From Allobosea sp. Root381 (lineage in GTDB: Bacteria > Pseudomonadota > Alphaproteobacteria > Rhizobiales > Beijerinckiaceae), in assembly GCF_001429395.1 (NCBI RefSeq), contig NZ_LMJT01000005.1:124001-188000 (forward strand): a stretch of 64,000 nucleotides of DNA. The letters are read 5' to 3'. The notes beneath the pieces are model-generated. The model was not told the DNA's origin. It was given only the letters and a program-made list of their open reading frames with translations, and did no database searches. Positions 17,005 through 25,964 of this stretch are shown here, piece by piece; within the stretch, counting starts at the first letter, position 1; each line of letters opens with the position of its first letter. The position numbers and the translations under genes were made by a program.

Positions 17005-18825
17005 ATGCGCAAGATCATCCAATCGGCAGTTTTGTTGACAGGTGTCGCCTTCTCAGGTCAAGCATTGGCAAATCCAGATGTAACAAAGCAGACATCTGAT
17101 CCTAACCAATGGGCGATCCAGACCGGCGATTACGCAAATACGCGTTATTCGAAGCTCGATCAGATCAACCGCGACAACGTCAAGAATCTGAAGGTCGCCT
17201 GGACATTCTCGACCGGCGTGCTGCGCGGCCATGAAGGCGGGCCGCTGGTGATCGGCAACATGATGTATGTCCACACGCCGTTCCCCAACATCGTCTATGC
17301 GCTCGACCTCGACCAGGACGGCAAGATCATCTGGAAATACGAGCCGAAGCAGGATCCCTCGGTCATTCCGGTGATGTGCTGCGACACCGTCAATCGCGGC
17401 GTCGCCTATGCCGAGAACATGATCTTCCTGCATCAGGCCGACACCACCGTCGTCGCGCTGGACGCCAAGACCGGCAAGGAAATCTGGAAGGCGGTCAACG
17501 GCGATCCCAAGAAAGGCGAGACCAACACCGCGACCGTCCTACCGGTGAAGGACAAGCTGATCGTAGGCATTTCCGGCGCCGAATTCGGCGTTCGCGGCCA
17601 TGTCACGGCCTATGACCTCAAGACCGGCAAGCAGCTCTGGCGCGCCTATTCGACAGGGCCGGACGCCGAGATGCTGATCGACCCCGAGAAGACGACCTCG
17701 CTCGGCAAGCCGGTCGGCAAGGATTCCTCGCTCAAGACCTGGACCGGCGACCAGTGGAAGATCGGCGGCGGCTCGAGCTGGGGCTGGTATTCCTATGATC
17801 CGGACACCAACCTGTTCTTCTACGGCACCGCCAACCCCTCGACCTGGAACCCGGTCCAGCGCGCCGGCGCCGATGGCAAGCCGATCGACCAGAAATGGAC
17901 CATGGCGATCTTCGCCCGCGATGCCGACACCGGCATGGCGAAATGGGCCTACCAGATGACGCCCTTCGACGAGTGGGACTATGACGGCGTCAACGAGATG
18001 ATCCTCGCGGACATCCCCGTCGGTGGCCAGACCCGCAAGGCGCTGGTGCATTTCGACCGCAACGGCCTCGGCTACACGCTCGACCGCGTCACCGGGGAAC
18101 TGCTCGTCGCCCAGAAATTCGACCCGAAGGTCAACTGGACGACCGGCGTCGTGATGGACAAGAACAGCCCGCAATATGGCCGTCCGCAGGTCGTGGCCGC
18201 GATGTCGACCTTCCAGAACGGCGAGGACAAGAACACCAAGGGGGTCTGCCCGGCAGCCCTCGGCACCAAGGACCAACAGCCGGCCGCCTTCTCGCCGCGC
18301 ACCGGCCTGTTCTACGTGCCGACAAACCATGTCTGCATGGACTACGAGCCGTTCCGCGTTTCCTACACCGCCGGCCAGCCCTATGTCGGCGCGACGCTGT
18401 CGATGTTCCCGGCGCCTGGCAGCCATGGCGGGCTGGGCAATTTCATCGCCTGGGATGCCGGCCAGGGCAAGATCGTCTGGTCGCTGCAGGAGCCGTTCTC
18501 GGTCTGGTCGGGTGCGCTCGCGACCGCCGGCGGCGTCGTCTTCTACGGCACGCTGGAAGGCTACATCAAGGCGGTCGACGAGAAGGACGGCAAGGAGTTG
18601 TTCCGGTTCAAGACCCCGTCCGGCATCATCGGCAACGTCATGACATATACCCATAAGGGCAAGCAGTATGTCGCGGTGCTGTCCGGCATCGGCGGCTGGG
18701 CCGGCATCGGCCTCGCGGCCGGCCTGACCAACCCGACCGACGGCCTCGGTGCCGTTGGAGGCTATGCCAGCCTGCGCGACTACACGGCGCTTGGTGGCGT
18801 CATGACGGTGTTCTCATTGCCGTGA
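17005..18825 (+). CDS. xoxF: lanthanide-dependent PQQ methanol dehydrogenase XoxF
   Basis: A 606-residue periplasmic quinoprotein that oxidises methanol to formaldehyde (or further) and passes electrons to its cytochrome. Signal peptide [21 protein letters not shown], cleaved before NPDV. The eight-bladed propeller shows the adjacent-cysteine disulfide Cys125-Cys126 ([11 protein letters not shown]) over PQQ. Catalytic Asp325 is followed by Tyr326 and Asp327 (DYD); the second Asp is the lanthanide ligand that marks XoxF, where calcium MxaF has Ala. Start ATG 17005 has AGGAGG 8 bases upstream, while the longer frame from 16963 lacks one. Followed by xoxG and xoxJ after a strong hairpin. Confidence 0.97.
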   Translation: MRKIIQSAVLLTGVAFSGQALANPDVTKQTSDPNQWAIQTGDYANTRYSKLDQINRDNVKNLKVAWTFSTGVLRGHEGGPLVIGNMMYVHTPFPNIVYALDLDQDGKIIWKYEPKQDPSVIPVMCCDTVNRGVAYAENMIFLHQADTTVVALDAKTGKEIWKAVNGDPKKGETNTATVLPVKDKLIVGISGAEFGVRGHVTAYDLKTGKQLWRAYSTGPDAEMLIDPEKTTSLGKPVGKDSSLKTWTGDQWKIGGGSSWGWYSYDPDTNLFFYGTANPSTWNPVQRAGADGKPIDQKWTMAIFARDADTGMAKWAYQMTPFDEWDYDGVNEMILADIPVGGQTRKALVHFDRNGLGYTLDRVTGELLVAQKFDPKVNWTTGVVMDKNSPQYGRPQVVAAMSTFQNGEDKNTKGVCPAALGTKDQQPAAFSPRTGLFYVPTNHVCMDYEPFRVSYTAGQPYVGATLSMFPAPGSHGGLGNFIAWDAGQGKIVWSLQEPFSVWSGALATAGGVVFYGTLEGYIKAVDEKDGKELFRFKTPSGIIGNVMTYTHKGKQYVAVLSGIGGWAGIGLAAGLTNPTDGLGAVGGYASLRDYTALGGVMTVFSLP

Positions 18826-18836
18826 CGACCCCGCGA

Positions 18837-18868
18837 GGGCCTGTCCGGCCGCAAGGCTGGGCAGGCCC
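18837..18868 (+). promoter_or_regulatory. 14-bp GCAA-tetraloop hairpin between xoxF and xoxG
   Basis: Bases 18837-18850 pair with 18855-18868 in one continuous stem of 14 bp, two of them G-U wobbles, closed by the stable GNRA loop GCAA. It starts 12 nt after the xoxF stop and ends 62 nt before xoxG. No T-run follows, so it may protect the 3' end of xoxF mRNA or cut down read-through, keeping XoxF far above its cytochrome. Complete termination cannot be excluded. Confidence 0.7.
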
Positions 18869-18930
18869 CCAACCTATTCCGAGAGAGCGGCTTGCTGAGA
18901 CGTGCGGCGCCAGGACCGGAGAGGCAGACA

Positions 18931-19485
18931 GTGAGACACCTCGGTATCGGCCTCGCATGCGCGGGCTTCACGGTGGCGGCAGCACTCCTCTCAGCGACGG
19001 GCGGCTCCTCCCAGGACAAGCCGGCAAAGGACGCGCCGTCCACGAACAGCGCAGCCAAGAGCGAGGAAGACGGCAAATGGCTCGATGCGGAGGGTTTCCC
19101 CACCTACAACATCGCGGCTGACGGCAAGGTCGACTGGTACACCTATTCCGGTTTCCGCCGCTATCACTCCGAATGCCATGTCTGCCACGGGCCGGAGGGC
19201 GAGGGCTCGACCTATGCGCCGGGCCTCATCGAATCCCTCAAGACCATGAAGTATCCCGAGTTCATGCAGGTCGTGGCGAGCGGACGCACAGTCAACCGCC
19301 CCGACAAGACCAGCGTGATGCCGGCGCTCGGCGATAACGTGAACGTCATGTGCTATGCCGACGACATCTACGTCTATCTCAAGGCACGCGCCGACGGCGC
19401 CCTGCCCCGCGGCTCGCGCCCGCAGCGTAGCGGCGAGAAGCCCGAGACGGCGATCCGCAATGAAAAGACCTGCATGGGTTCGTAA
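18931..19485 (+). CDS. xoxG: cytochrome c of methanol oxidation XoxG
   Basis: A 184-residue exported c-type cytochrome, the expected electron acceptor of XoxF. The heme site is a single CxxCH, seen as ECHVCHGPEGEG, and Met ligands are available downstream (SVMPALGDNV). An N-terminal hydrophobic signal (HLGIGLACAGFTVAAALLSA) is followed by a charged linker. GTG 18931 is preferred because GGAGAGG lies just upstream; an in-frame start at 18892 would put 13 non-hydrophobic residues before the signal. It follows xoxF and precedes xoxJ, the standard order. Confidence 0.92.
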   Translation: MRHLGIGLACAGFTVAAALLSATGGSSQDKPAKDAPSTNSAAKSEEDGKWLDAEGFPTYNIAADGKVDWYTYSGFRRYHSECHVCHGPEGEGSTYAPGLIESLKTMKYPEFMQVVASGRTVNRPDKTSVMPALGDNVNVMCYADDIYVYLKARADGALPRGSRPQRSGEKPETAIRNEKTCMGS

Positions 19486-19495
19486 GGTGGAGCCG

Positions 19496-20338
19496 GTGAG
19501 TCGGCGTTGCTCCGCCGCCCTGCTGGCCTGCTTCCTCATGACCGTGGCCACCGCCGGCGAGGCCGCCGAATCCGGCCGCGCCGATCTCGTCAACCGCGAG
19601 GTGCTGCGGGTCTGCAGCGACCCGGCCAACCTGCCCTTCTCCAACCAGCAGCAGCAGGGCTTTGAGAACAGGATCGCCGAACTCGTCGCCGAAGAGCTGA
19701 AGCTCCCGCTCGAATACACCTGGTTCCCGCAGGCGACCGGCTTCGTGCGGCAGACGCTGTTCGCCAAGCGCTGCGACCTGATCATCGGCTACGCGCAGGG
19801 CGACGAGCTCGTCCTGAACAGCAACCATTATTACCGCTCGGCCTATGTGCTCGTGCATCGCAAGGGACAGGGGCTCGATGGCGTCGGCACGCTCGCCGAC
19901 GAGCGTCTGAAGCCGAAGCGCATCGGCATTGTCGCTGGCACGCCGCCGGCCGATATCGTGGCGCGGCTCGGCCTGATGGAGCAGGCCAGACCCTACCGGC
20001 TGATGGTGGACCGACGCTTCGAATCCCCGGCCGAGCAGATGATCGCCGATATCCGCTCCGGCGAGATCGATGCGGGCATCCTCTGGGGTCCGATCGGCGG
20101 CTACTTCGCCAGTCGCGGCGGGGAAGCCCTCACGGTGACGCCGCTGCTGAAGGAGACGACCGGCCCGCGCATGGCATATCGGATCACCTTCGGCATCCGC
20201 AACCAGGAAAACGACTGGAAGCATCGGCTGAACGACGTCATCGCCAAGCGGCAAGGCGATATCGACGCGATCCTGCTCGATTTCGGCGTACCGCTTCTGG
20301 ACGAGGACGGCGTGCCGATTACCGCGCCGCGGCGCTGA
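19496..20338 (+). CDS. xoxJ: periplasmic substrate-binding-like protein XoxJ
   Basis: A 280-residue periplasmic-binding-fold protein of the quinoprotein-associated (MxaJ/XoxJ) family, thought to help activate the dehydrogenase. Typical segments are VLRVCSDPANLPFSNQQQQG at the start of the mature protein, RCDLIIGYAQGDE and SGEIDAGILWGPIGGYFA. Signal peptide CSAALLACFLMTVATAGEA. GTG 19496 with AAGGTGGAG in front lies 11 nt after the xoxG stop; an ATG at 19460 would overlap xoxG and add 12 charged residues. Third gene of the xox operon. Confidence 0.92.
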   Translation: MSRRCSAALLACFLMTVATAGEAAESGRADLVNREVLRVCSDPANLPFSNQQQQGFENRIAELVAEELKLPLEYTWFPQATGFVRQTLFAKRCDLIIGYAQGDELVLNSNHYYRSAYVLVHRKGQGLDGVGTLADERLKPKRIGIVAGTPPADIVARLGLMEQARPYRLMVDRRFESPAEQMIADIRSGEIDAGILWGPIGGYFASRGGEALTVTPLLKETTGPRMAYRITFGIRNQENDWKHRLNDVIAKRQGDIDAILLDFGVPLLDEDGVPITAPRR

Positions 20339-20340
20339 GC

Positions 20341-20889
20341 ATGCGGCGCGGCCTCGCCGTGCTGATGCTCTGCCTCGCCACCGGCCTTCCAGCCCGCGGC
20401 GTTGCGCAGGAAACGCCCGAGGAGCCGGCGGAATATCGCACCGACCTCTATCGCGGCCCGGTCCCCGCGACATTGCGAGGCGCTCGCGTCATCGACGTCG
20501 AGATCGCGGAAAGGCTCTGGCGCGAGCGCTCGGCGATCTTCATCGACGTTTTGCCACGCCCGATGAAGCCGGCGAACCTGCCGGCCAACATCGTCTGGCG
20601 CGAGCCGCCGCATCGGAGCATTCCGGACGCGGCCTGGCTCGCCAATCTCGGCTACGGCATCGTCCCGGAGCCCCTGCAGCGCGGCTTTCAGGCGCGGCTC
20701 GAGACACTGACCGGCCGCGACCGGACAAGGTTGCTGGTCTTCTTCTGCCAGAGGCAGTGCTGGATGTCCTGGAACGCGGCCAAGCGCGCCGTCTCCTGGG
20801 GATACCAGAACGTCGCCTGGTTCCCCGAAGGCACCGATGGCTGGAGCGATGCGTTGCTTCCCCTCGCGGACGTCGCACCCGAGCCCTGA
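20341..20889 (+). CDS. PQQ-dependent catabolism-associated C-x3-C-W motif protein (rhodanese-like)
   Basis: A 182-residue exported protein with signal RRGLAVLMLCLATGLPARGVAQ and a rhodanese-like fold. The family hallmark is visible as FFCQRQCWMSWNAAKRA, with two cysteines and a tryptophan at C-x3-C-W, and PNIVWREPPH-type loops before it. Starts two bases after the xoxJ stop, so it belongs to the xox transcript. The family recurs beside PQQ alcohol dehydrogenases; its chemistry is not established, although a sulfur or redox role would fit the nearby SoxYZ-like carrier. Confidence 0.9.
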   Translation: MRRGLAVLMLCLATGLPARGVAQETPEEPAEYRTDLYRGPVPATLRGARVIDVEIAERLWRERSAIFIDVLPRPMKPANLPANIVWREPPHRSIPDAAWLANLGYGIVPEPLQRGFQARLETLTGRDRTRLLVFFCQRQCWMSWNAAKRAVSWGYQNVAWFPEGTDGWSDALLPLADVAPEP

Positions 20890-20893
20890 GCGC

Positions 20894-21547
20894 TCAATCC
20901 TTCATCAGCCCCCGGATCGCGCGCGCCAGATCGAAGGCGCGCTGTTCGATCTGGACGGGAATCTCGCAGGCATAGGGGATCGCGTCCTGCCGTTCGGCGA
21001 AGAACCGCGCATCCCATTTGTAGCGGTCCTCCGCCGCGCCGAGCGCGGCCCTCGCCTTCTCGTCCGATGCGGATGTCTCACGCAATGCGCCGAGCGCTGC
21101 GCCCTGCTCCTGGATCCTGGCGGAGAGTTCCCGCTGACGGCGCTGGAACCGCTCGATCCCCGCCATGATCAGGGCCCGTTCGTCATTGATCGTCTTCAGG
21201 ACGCCGGCGAAGAGCAGTTTCAGCCTCTCGTCCCGCTCAGGCTCCGGCTGCGCCTTGAGCCAGCGCTCCAGGCTCTCGCTCGCCTTTTCCATCGGGTAGG
21301 CCCGGCTGACCAGGAGCTTGATCAGGCGGCCCATCTCGGCATCGTCCTGCCAGCCGGTCAGCGCATCGACATCCGGACCGTCCCACATCTGCGCGGCGGT
21401 GAGCGTCACGACCTTGCGCTGGATGCAGGGCCATTCGGTTTCCTGGGCCCGCGCCGACAGTGTGCCCAGCACCATGGCGGCGCAAGAAACAGACAACGCC
21501 GCGCGAAACGGCCGCCGGCCCGCAGATGAGGCTCTCGCGAAAATCAT
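20894..21547 (-). CDS. exported protein of unknown function in the PQQ-ABC operon
   Basis: A 217-residue protein with a signal peptide (RAALSVSCAAMVLGTLSARA). The mature part has an early cysteine (WPCIQRK), a WDGPD loop, and a long helical stretch (about residues 95-165) rich in E, R, Q and A that would form a coiled coil, then PYACEIP with a second cysteine. One disulfide is plausible. I do not recognise the family. It is the last gene of the minus-strand operon and overlaps the ABC permease gene by 4 nt, so it most likely works with that transporter. Confidence 0.8.
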   Translation of the reverse strand: MIFARASSAGRRPFRAALSVSCAAMVLGTLSARAQETEWPCIQRKVVTLTAAQMWDGPDVDALTGWQDDAEMGRLIKLLVSRAYPMEKASESLERWLKAQPEPERDERLKLLFAGVLKTINDERALIMAGIERFQRRQRELSARIQEQGAALGALRETSASDEKARAALGAAEDRYKWDARFFAERQDAIPYACEIPVQIEQRAFDLARAIRGLMKD

Positions 21548-22416
21548 GCCACGCCTCCGGTAGCACCTCGCCGGCCCAGCAAGCCCTTGGAGGGATTATA
21601 GGCGAAAATCGCCGCACCGAGAAAGGCCGCGGTCAGCGCCAGGACCACCACGAGCGAGGTCAAATCGAGCTGCACATAGAGCGCGAAGCGGATCAGCTCC
21701 ACGGCATAGGTGAAGGGGTTGAGCCGGCAGATCTCGTAGAGCAGCGGGCTCGATTCCCTGATCCGCCACAGCGGGTAGAGCGCCGAGGAGGCGAAGAACA
21801 TCGGGAAGATCACGAAGTTCATCACGCCGGCGAAATTCTCCAGCTGCCGGATCAGCGAGGAGATCAGCAGCGCTAGCGCCCCGAGCATGAGGCTGGACAG
21901 GAACAGCGCCGGCAGCACCGTCAGATAGCCAAGCGGCGGCGGCTCGATCTCCCAGAAATAGGCGATCAGCAGGAAGGCATAGGCTTGCAGCAGGGACACC
22001 GCCCCGCTGCCGACGAGTTTCGAGGTCAGCAGGAACCAGCGCGGGAACGGGCTGACGAGAAGCGTCCGCATCGCACCGGTCTCGCGGTCATAGACCATCG
22101 AGAGCGAGGACTGCATCGCGTTGAACAGCAGGATCATGCCGATCAGGCCGGGCGTCACGAAGACCTCGTAGAGGACATAGGTCTCGTAGGGCGCGATGAT
22201 CGAGACGCCGAGCACCTGCCGGAACCCCGCCGCGAAGATGAACAGCCAGACCAGTGGCCGCACCAGCGCCGAGAGGAAGCGCTCGCGCTGATGCACGAAG
22301 CGCAGCGTCTCGCGCCAGACGATGCCGTTGAAACAGGCGAGATAGCCGAGGAGGCCTCGGCCTGCGCGGGCTTCACCCAGGCCGGGCGAGAGGCTTTCCA
22401 TCGGAACCGGCTTCAT
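21544..22416 (-). CDS. PQQ-associated ABC transporter permease (ABC-2 type)
   Basis: A 290-residue membrane protein with six hydrophobic segments, of the ABC-2 export type found in PQQ-dependent alcohol oxidation loci (PedC-like). Recognisable stretches are RPLVWLFIFAAGFRQVLG, ETYVLYEVFVTPGLIGMILL and ETGAMRTLLVSPFPRW. ATG 22416 overlaps the ATPase stop as ATGA; the frame open upstream to 22599 is the ATPase gene in another frame. The substrate moved across the inner membrane is unknown. Confidence 0.92.
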   Translation of the reverse strand: MKPVPMESLSPGLGEARAGRGLLGYLACFNGIVWRETLRFVHQRERFLSALVRPLVWLFIFAAGFRQVLGVSIIAPYETYVLYEVFVTPGLIGMILLFNAMQSSLSMVYDRETGAMRTLLVSPFPRWFLLTSKLVGSGAVSLLQAYAFLLIAYFWEIEPPPLGYLTVLPALFLSSLMLGALALLISSLIRQLENFAGVMNFVIFPMFFASSALYPLWRIRESSPLLYEICRLNPFTYAVELIRFALYVQLDLTSLVVVLALTAAFLGAAIFAYNPSKGLLGRRGATGGVA

Positions 22417-23186
22417 GCCGCGGCCCCCGCGACGCTCGCATCCGCGGCCGCCGTCAACGCGCTGAAGGCATCGCGGACAGTCTTCGCATTCGTCGCCGCC
22501 AGCAACTCGCCATGGCCGCCTGCGAACAGTACTCGGCCCTTGTGCAGAACGACCACGCGATCGCTCGGCGCGATCTCGTCGATCAGATGCGTCGCCCACA
22601 GCACGCCGAGCCGTCGCCGGGCGACGAGGTCGCGCACCAGGGCGATGACGCCCTCGCGCGCGCCGATATCGAGGCCGACTGTCGCCTCGTCGAGCAGGAG
22701 GCAGCGCGGCCCGTGCAGCAGAGCGCGGGCGATCTCGACGCGCCTCGCCTGCCCTCCCGAGAGCGCGCGCACCTTGTCATGCGCCTTGTCGCCGAGCCCG
22801 ACCGTTGCGAGCAGGGCCATTGCGCGCGCCTTGGCCGCGGCGTGGCCAAAACCATGTAGCGCCGCATGATAGGCGAGGTTCTGCAGCAGGCTCAGGTCGG
22901 CATCGAGTGCGCGGCTCTGGAACACCACGCCGATCTGCCGCAGCGCCGCGGAAGGGGCGCGGCGCACATCATGGCCGCAGACCCTGATCTCGCCGCTGAC
23001 ATTGTCGTAGAGGCGCGTGATCAGCGCAAACAGGGTCGATTTGCCGGCGCCATTCAGCCCCAGCAGCACCGTGAACGAGCCGGCGGGAACCGCGAGCGAG
23101 ACATCGGCCAGCGCGCGCCTTTCGCCAAAGGCATGGCTGACCCCGGCAACAGAGAGCGCCAGGGGCTCTTCGGCATCCGGACTCAC
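22413..23186 (-). CDS. PQQ-associated ABC transporter ATP-binding protein
   Basis: A 257-residue ATPase that powers the adjacent ABC-2 permease. Walker A is GLNGAGKST, the signature LSGGQARRVEIARAL, Walker B CLLLDEATVGLD and the switch histidine is in ATHLIDE. GTG 23186 overlaps the stop of the upstream cupredoxin-like gene (GTGA), which also explains why no closer ATG is needed. The family is one of the recurrent partners of PQQ alcohol dehydrogenases. Confidence 0.93.
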   Translation of the reverse strand: MSPDAEEPLALSVAGVSHAFGERRALADVSLAVPAGSFTVLLGLNGAGKSTLFALITRLYDNVSGEIRVCGHDVRRAPSAALRQIGVVFQSRALDADLSLLQNLAYHAALHGFGHAAAKARAMALLATVGLGDKAHDKVRALSGGQARRVEIARALLHGPRCLLLDEATVGLDIGAREGVIALVRDLVARRRLGVLWATHLIDEIAPSDRVVVLHKGRVLFAGGHGELLAATNAKTVRDAFSALTAAADASVAGAAA

Positions 23187-23608
23187 TTGACGATGAACCG
23201 CCCGGCCATGCCCTTGTCCGCCATCCCGTTGCAGGCCCAGGCGTATTCGCCCGGGCGGATCGGCACGAAGAACAGCTCGGCCTCGCCTTCGCGCTCCATC
23301 TCGACCTCGTAGACATGGCTCGCCTTGATCTCGACCTTGTTTACCTCGATCTTGCGAAGCCAGATGAAGTTGGCGAATTCCGGCGCCGACCAGGCGCATT
23401 CCTTCGCACCGGTCGATTTGAGCTTCAGCACATAGCCCTTGCCGGTCTGCAGGTTGTAGTCCTTCTGCGACACGCCGTAGCCGGCATTGCCGAGGCCGAT
23501 TTCCAGCACGGGAAGCCTCTCGACCTTCTGCGCGAGATAGCCTTCCGCCTGCGCGGCCCCGGCGATCAGGACGGCCGCGAGCGACGTGGCGACGATATGG
23601 ACCTTCAT
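23183..23608 (-). CDS. exported cupredoxin-like protein without canonical copper histidine
   Basis: A 141-residue secreted protein, signal KVHIVATSLAAVLIAGAAQA. The C-terminus has a cupredoxin-like loop, RPGEYAWACNGMADKGMAGRFIVK read in two parts, with Cys126 and Met134 at the usual positions. The residue where the C-terminal copper His is expected is Met129. The N-terminal half has no obvious copper His either. It starts at ATG 23608 with GGGAGGAG upstream and overlaps the ATPase gene. It may be a structural relative or bind copper differently. Periplasmic partner of the PQQ-ABC operon by position. Confidence 0.8.
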   Translation of the reverse strand: MKVHIVATSLAAVLIAGAAQAEGYLAQKVERLPVLEIGLGNAGYGVSQKDYNLQTGKGYVLKLKSTGAKECAWSAPEFANFIWLRKIEVNKVEIKASHVYEVEMEREGEAELFFVPIRPGEYAWACNGMADKGMAGRFIVK

Positions 23609-23654
23609 GCTCTCCTCCCGGTTTCTGCTGGCTTTGCGCCTTTTGGAATACGAA

Positions 23655-24623
23655 TCAGAACGGGGCGACCACGACACCCCAGGGATAGCGCCCGACCTTC
23701 ACGGACTTGGTCACGCGCAGCTTCTCGACATCGATGATCGAGACGTCGTTGGAGGTACCGTTCGTCGTGAACAGCTGCTTGCCGTCCGGCGTGAAATCGA
23801 GCTGCCAGACGCGCTGCCCGACCAAGAGATAGCGCTCCACCTTCCGGCTCGCGACATCGACCACAGCGACGCGGTTGGCGGGGCCGAGCGCGACGAAGGC
23901 CTTCTTGCCGTCCCTGGCGATCCGCACGCCCACGGGCTGGATCGCGTCGGCGTTGACGCCGGGAATCTGGAACGAGACCTTGCCGAGGACTTTTCGCGTC
24001 TTGGCGTCGATGACGCTCACCGTGCCGCCGATCTCCGAGCTGACCCAGACCTGCGCCCCGTCCGGCGTGAACTCGGCATAGCGCGGACGGGCGTCGACCA
24101 ACACGTTGTCGATCGTCTTGTTGCTGGCGGTGTCGATGAAATGCGCCATGTTGGTCGTCTCGGAGGTGTTGACCAACACGCTCCCGTCCGGGCTGATGCC
24201 CATACCCTCCGGCTCGACGCCGACCGGAATCTCGGTCACGACCGTGCCCTTCTCGATATCGACCACGGTGACGATGTTGTCGTCCTCGTTGGCGATGTAG
24301 AGCGGGTTGCCCTTCGGGTGGAGCACGAACAGCTCCGGATCGGGGCCCGAAGGCAGCGTCTTGACGAATTCCAGCGTCTTCGCATCGAAGACCTGCACGA
24401 TGTTGTCGTCGCTGGCGCAGACCAGGAGCCACGCGCCATTCCTGGCAAGCGCGATCCCGCGCGGGCGCTGGCCGACCTTGATGGTCTGGGTGACGGTCAG
24501 CGTCTCGCTGTCGATGACGCTGACGGTGTTGTCCTTTTCGTTCGAGACGAACACTGTGTAGGCATCGGCGCCAGCCACCGATAGAAGAAGCAACCCCGTC
24601 GAGAGAAGATATTTAAGCCGCAT
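23655..24623 (-). CDS. PQQ-dependent catabolism-associated beta-propeller protein (YncE-like)
   Basis: A 322-residue exported seven-bladed propeller. Signal RLKYLLSTGLLLLSVAGADA, followed by regularly spaced YVTN-type repeats such as YTVFVSNEKDNTVSVIDSETL and PLYIANEDDNIVTVVDIEKG. ATG 24623 has AGGAG upstream and gives a good signal peptide, whereas the earlier ATG 24674 adds 17 polar residues. The family name reflects its recurrent place between the ABC components of PQQ alcohol loci; the ligand is unknown. Confidence 0.92.
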   Translation of the reverse strand: MRLKYLLSTGLLLLSVAGADAYTVFVSNEKDNTVSVIDSETLTVTQTIKVGQRPRGIALARNGAWLLVCASDDNIVQVFDAKTLEFVKTLPSGPDPELFVLHPKGNPLYIANEDDNIVTVVDIEKGTVVTEIPVGVEPEGMGISPDGSVLVNTSETTNMAHFIDTASNKTIDNVLVDARPRYAEFTPDGAQVWVSSEIGGTVSVIDAKTRKVLGKVSFQIPGVNADAIQPVGVRIARDGKKAFVALGPANRVAVVDVASRKVERYLLVGQRVWQLDFTPDGKQLFTTNGTSNDVSIIDVEKLRVTKSVKVGRYPWGVVVAPF

Positions 24624-24683
24624 CTTGCTCTGCTCCTGGTGATCGTTTCGACAATTCAGGACGGCCATCGGCATCGCTTCGGC

Positions 24684-25964
24684 CTACCGTGCTCCCTCGA
24701 GCTTGCATTTCGTCTCGGGCTGGTCGTTGCCCAGCGTATCGAGCACCGAACTCTGGTGCAGGAAGCCGGGCTGCGGCGAAACCGAGACCGGCAGCTTCGG
24801 CGTGGCGAGCAGGATCGGCTGGCGCAGCTGGCCGTTCCAGGCCCTGAAGGTCAGCTTCTGTCCCTTGAAACCCGCGATCTCGAACTCTGGTGAACGCAGA
24901 TAGGCCGCGATGTCGGGATAAGCGGTCGATTTTGTCCGCGTCGCAGCCTCGCCGATGCTGCGGACGGCGAGCCAGACATCATAGTCGAGCGGCCGCATCG
25001 TGCGGTTGGCGGCGCGCCTGAAGCGGTTCTGGAATTGCGTCGCCCCCCATTGTTCGAGCGCGGGGTGCCAACTCGTCGGCGTCAGCCCCTGGGTGCCTGC
25101 CACCGGCCGCGGTTCCCAGGTGCGATAGGGCAGATATTCGCCGAACAGCTCGGATTCATCGGCCACGACCACGACGTCATGGGCAGGCGCATTCTGCGTG
25201 AAAAGCGGAATCTGCTGCTGGATCTGCTCATGGCCACCATCGCTGCGGCGGGAGCCGCCTTCGGCTTCGAAGGCGCGCTCCTCGACGATGCGCGCGCCGA
25301 AGCGCTTGGCCGCGCGCCGCAGGGCTTCGGCGTAGGCCTCGTCCTCCGACCGCTGCCCGCGGATCAGGAACCAGCGTCGCCACTGCTTCCAGACAAGATA
25401 TTGCGCCAGCGCATCGGCCAGCATCGCGCGTGACGGACCGGTATGCAGGACGTTGGCCCGGCAATCCTCCTCGCGCAGTGTCTCGTCCGGCGCCCCGGCG
25501 TTGAACAGGAGCGCATCCTTGCCCTTCAGGGCATCGGCAAGCTTGAGCAGCGTCTGCGGCCCCATCGCGAGCACCAGAAAATGCTGCCCCGTTGCGAGCC
25601 CCTTTTCAGCCCCGGCAAGCAACGCATCGGCGCTCGCGCTCTCGATCACATCGAGGCGGAACTCCTGACCGAGAAAACGCCCTGTGTTGTTGTTGTCGGT
25701 GATGGCGAGCCGCGCCCCCGCGAGCCCTTCATCGTTGGGCGGGATGTCGAGCAGCGACAGCGGGGGCGGTCGATCGAGCGTCTCGCGCAGGAGCAGAATA
25801 CCGAGGGTCTTGGTCTCGGCCGCCGGCTGAGGCGCCGATTGCGCGTGCGCCGGCAACGAGGAGCTGGCGAGCACAACGAGGGCGAGTGTCGGAAGGGCGC
25901 GCGCAAGGCGGCGCGCCCTGGCTCGAAAACGGTGCAGGCATCGGCTGGCCTCGCATTCACCCAT
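24684..25964 (-). CDS. ABC transporter substrate-binding protein, PQQ-dependent alcohol dehydrogenase system
   Basis: A 426-residue periplasmic protein of the branched-chain amino-acid-binding fold. The signal region RALPTLALVVLASSSLPAHA is followed by ETKTLGILLLRE and GARLAITDNNNTGRFLGQEF, typical of this PQQ-linked subfamily. A single conserved-looking CRANVLHTGPSRAMLADALAQYL segment marks the hinge. It is the first gene of the minus-strand PQQ-ABC operon. It pairs oddly with an ABC-2 export-type permease, so it may be a sensor or assembly factor rather than an uptake receptor. Confidence 0.9.
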   Translation of the reverse strand: MGECEASRCLHRFRARARRLARALPTLALVVLASSSLPAHAQSAPQPAAETKTLGILLLRETLDRPPPLSLLDIPPNDEGLAGARLAITDNNNTGRFLGQEFRLDVIESASADALLAGAEKGLATGQHFLVLAMGPQTLLKLADALKGKDALLFNAGAPDETLREEDCRANVLHTGPSRAMLADALAQYLVWKQWRRWFLIRGQRSEDEAYAEALRRAAKRFGARIVEERAFEAEGGSRRSDGGHEQIQQQIPLFTQNAPAHDVVVVADESELFGEYLPYRTWEPRPVAGTQGLTPTSWHPALEQWGATQFQNRFRRAANRTMRPLDYDVWLAVRSIGEAATRTKSTAYPDIAAYLRSPEFEIAGFKGQKLTFRAWNGQLRQPILLATPKLPVSVSPQPGFLHQSSVLDTLGNDQPETKCKLEGAR

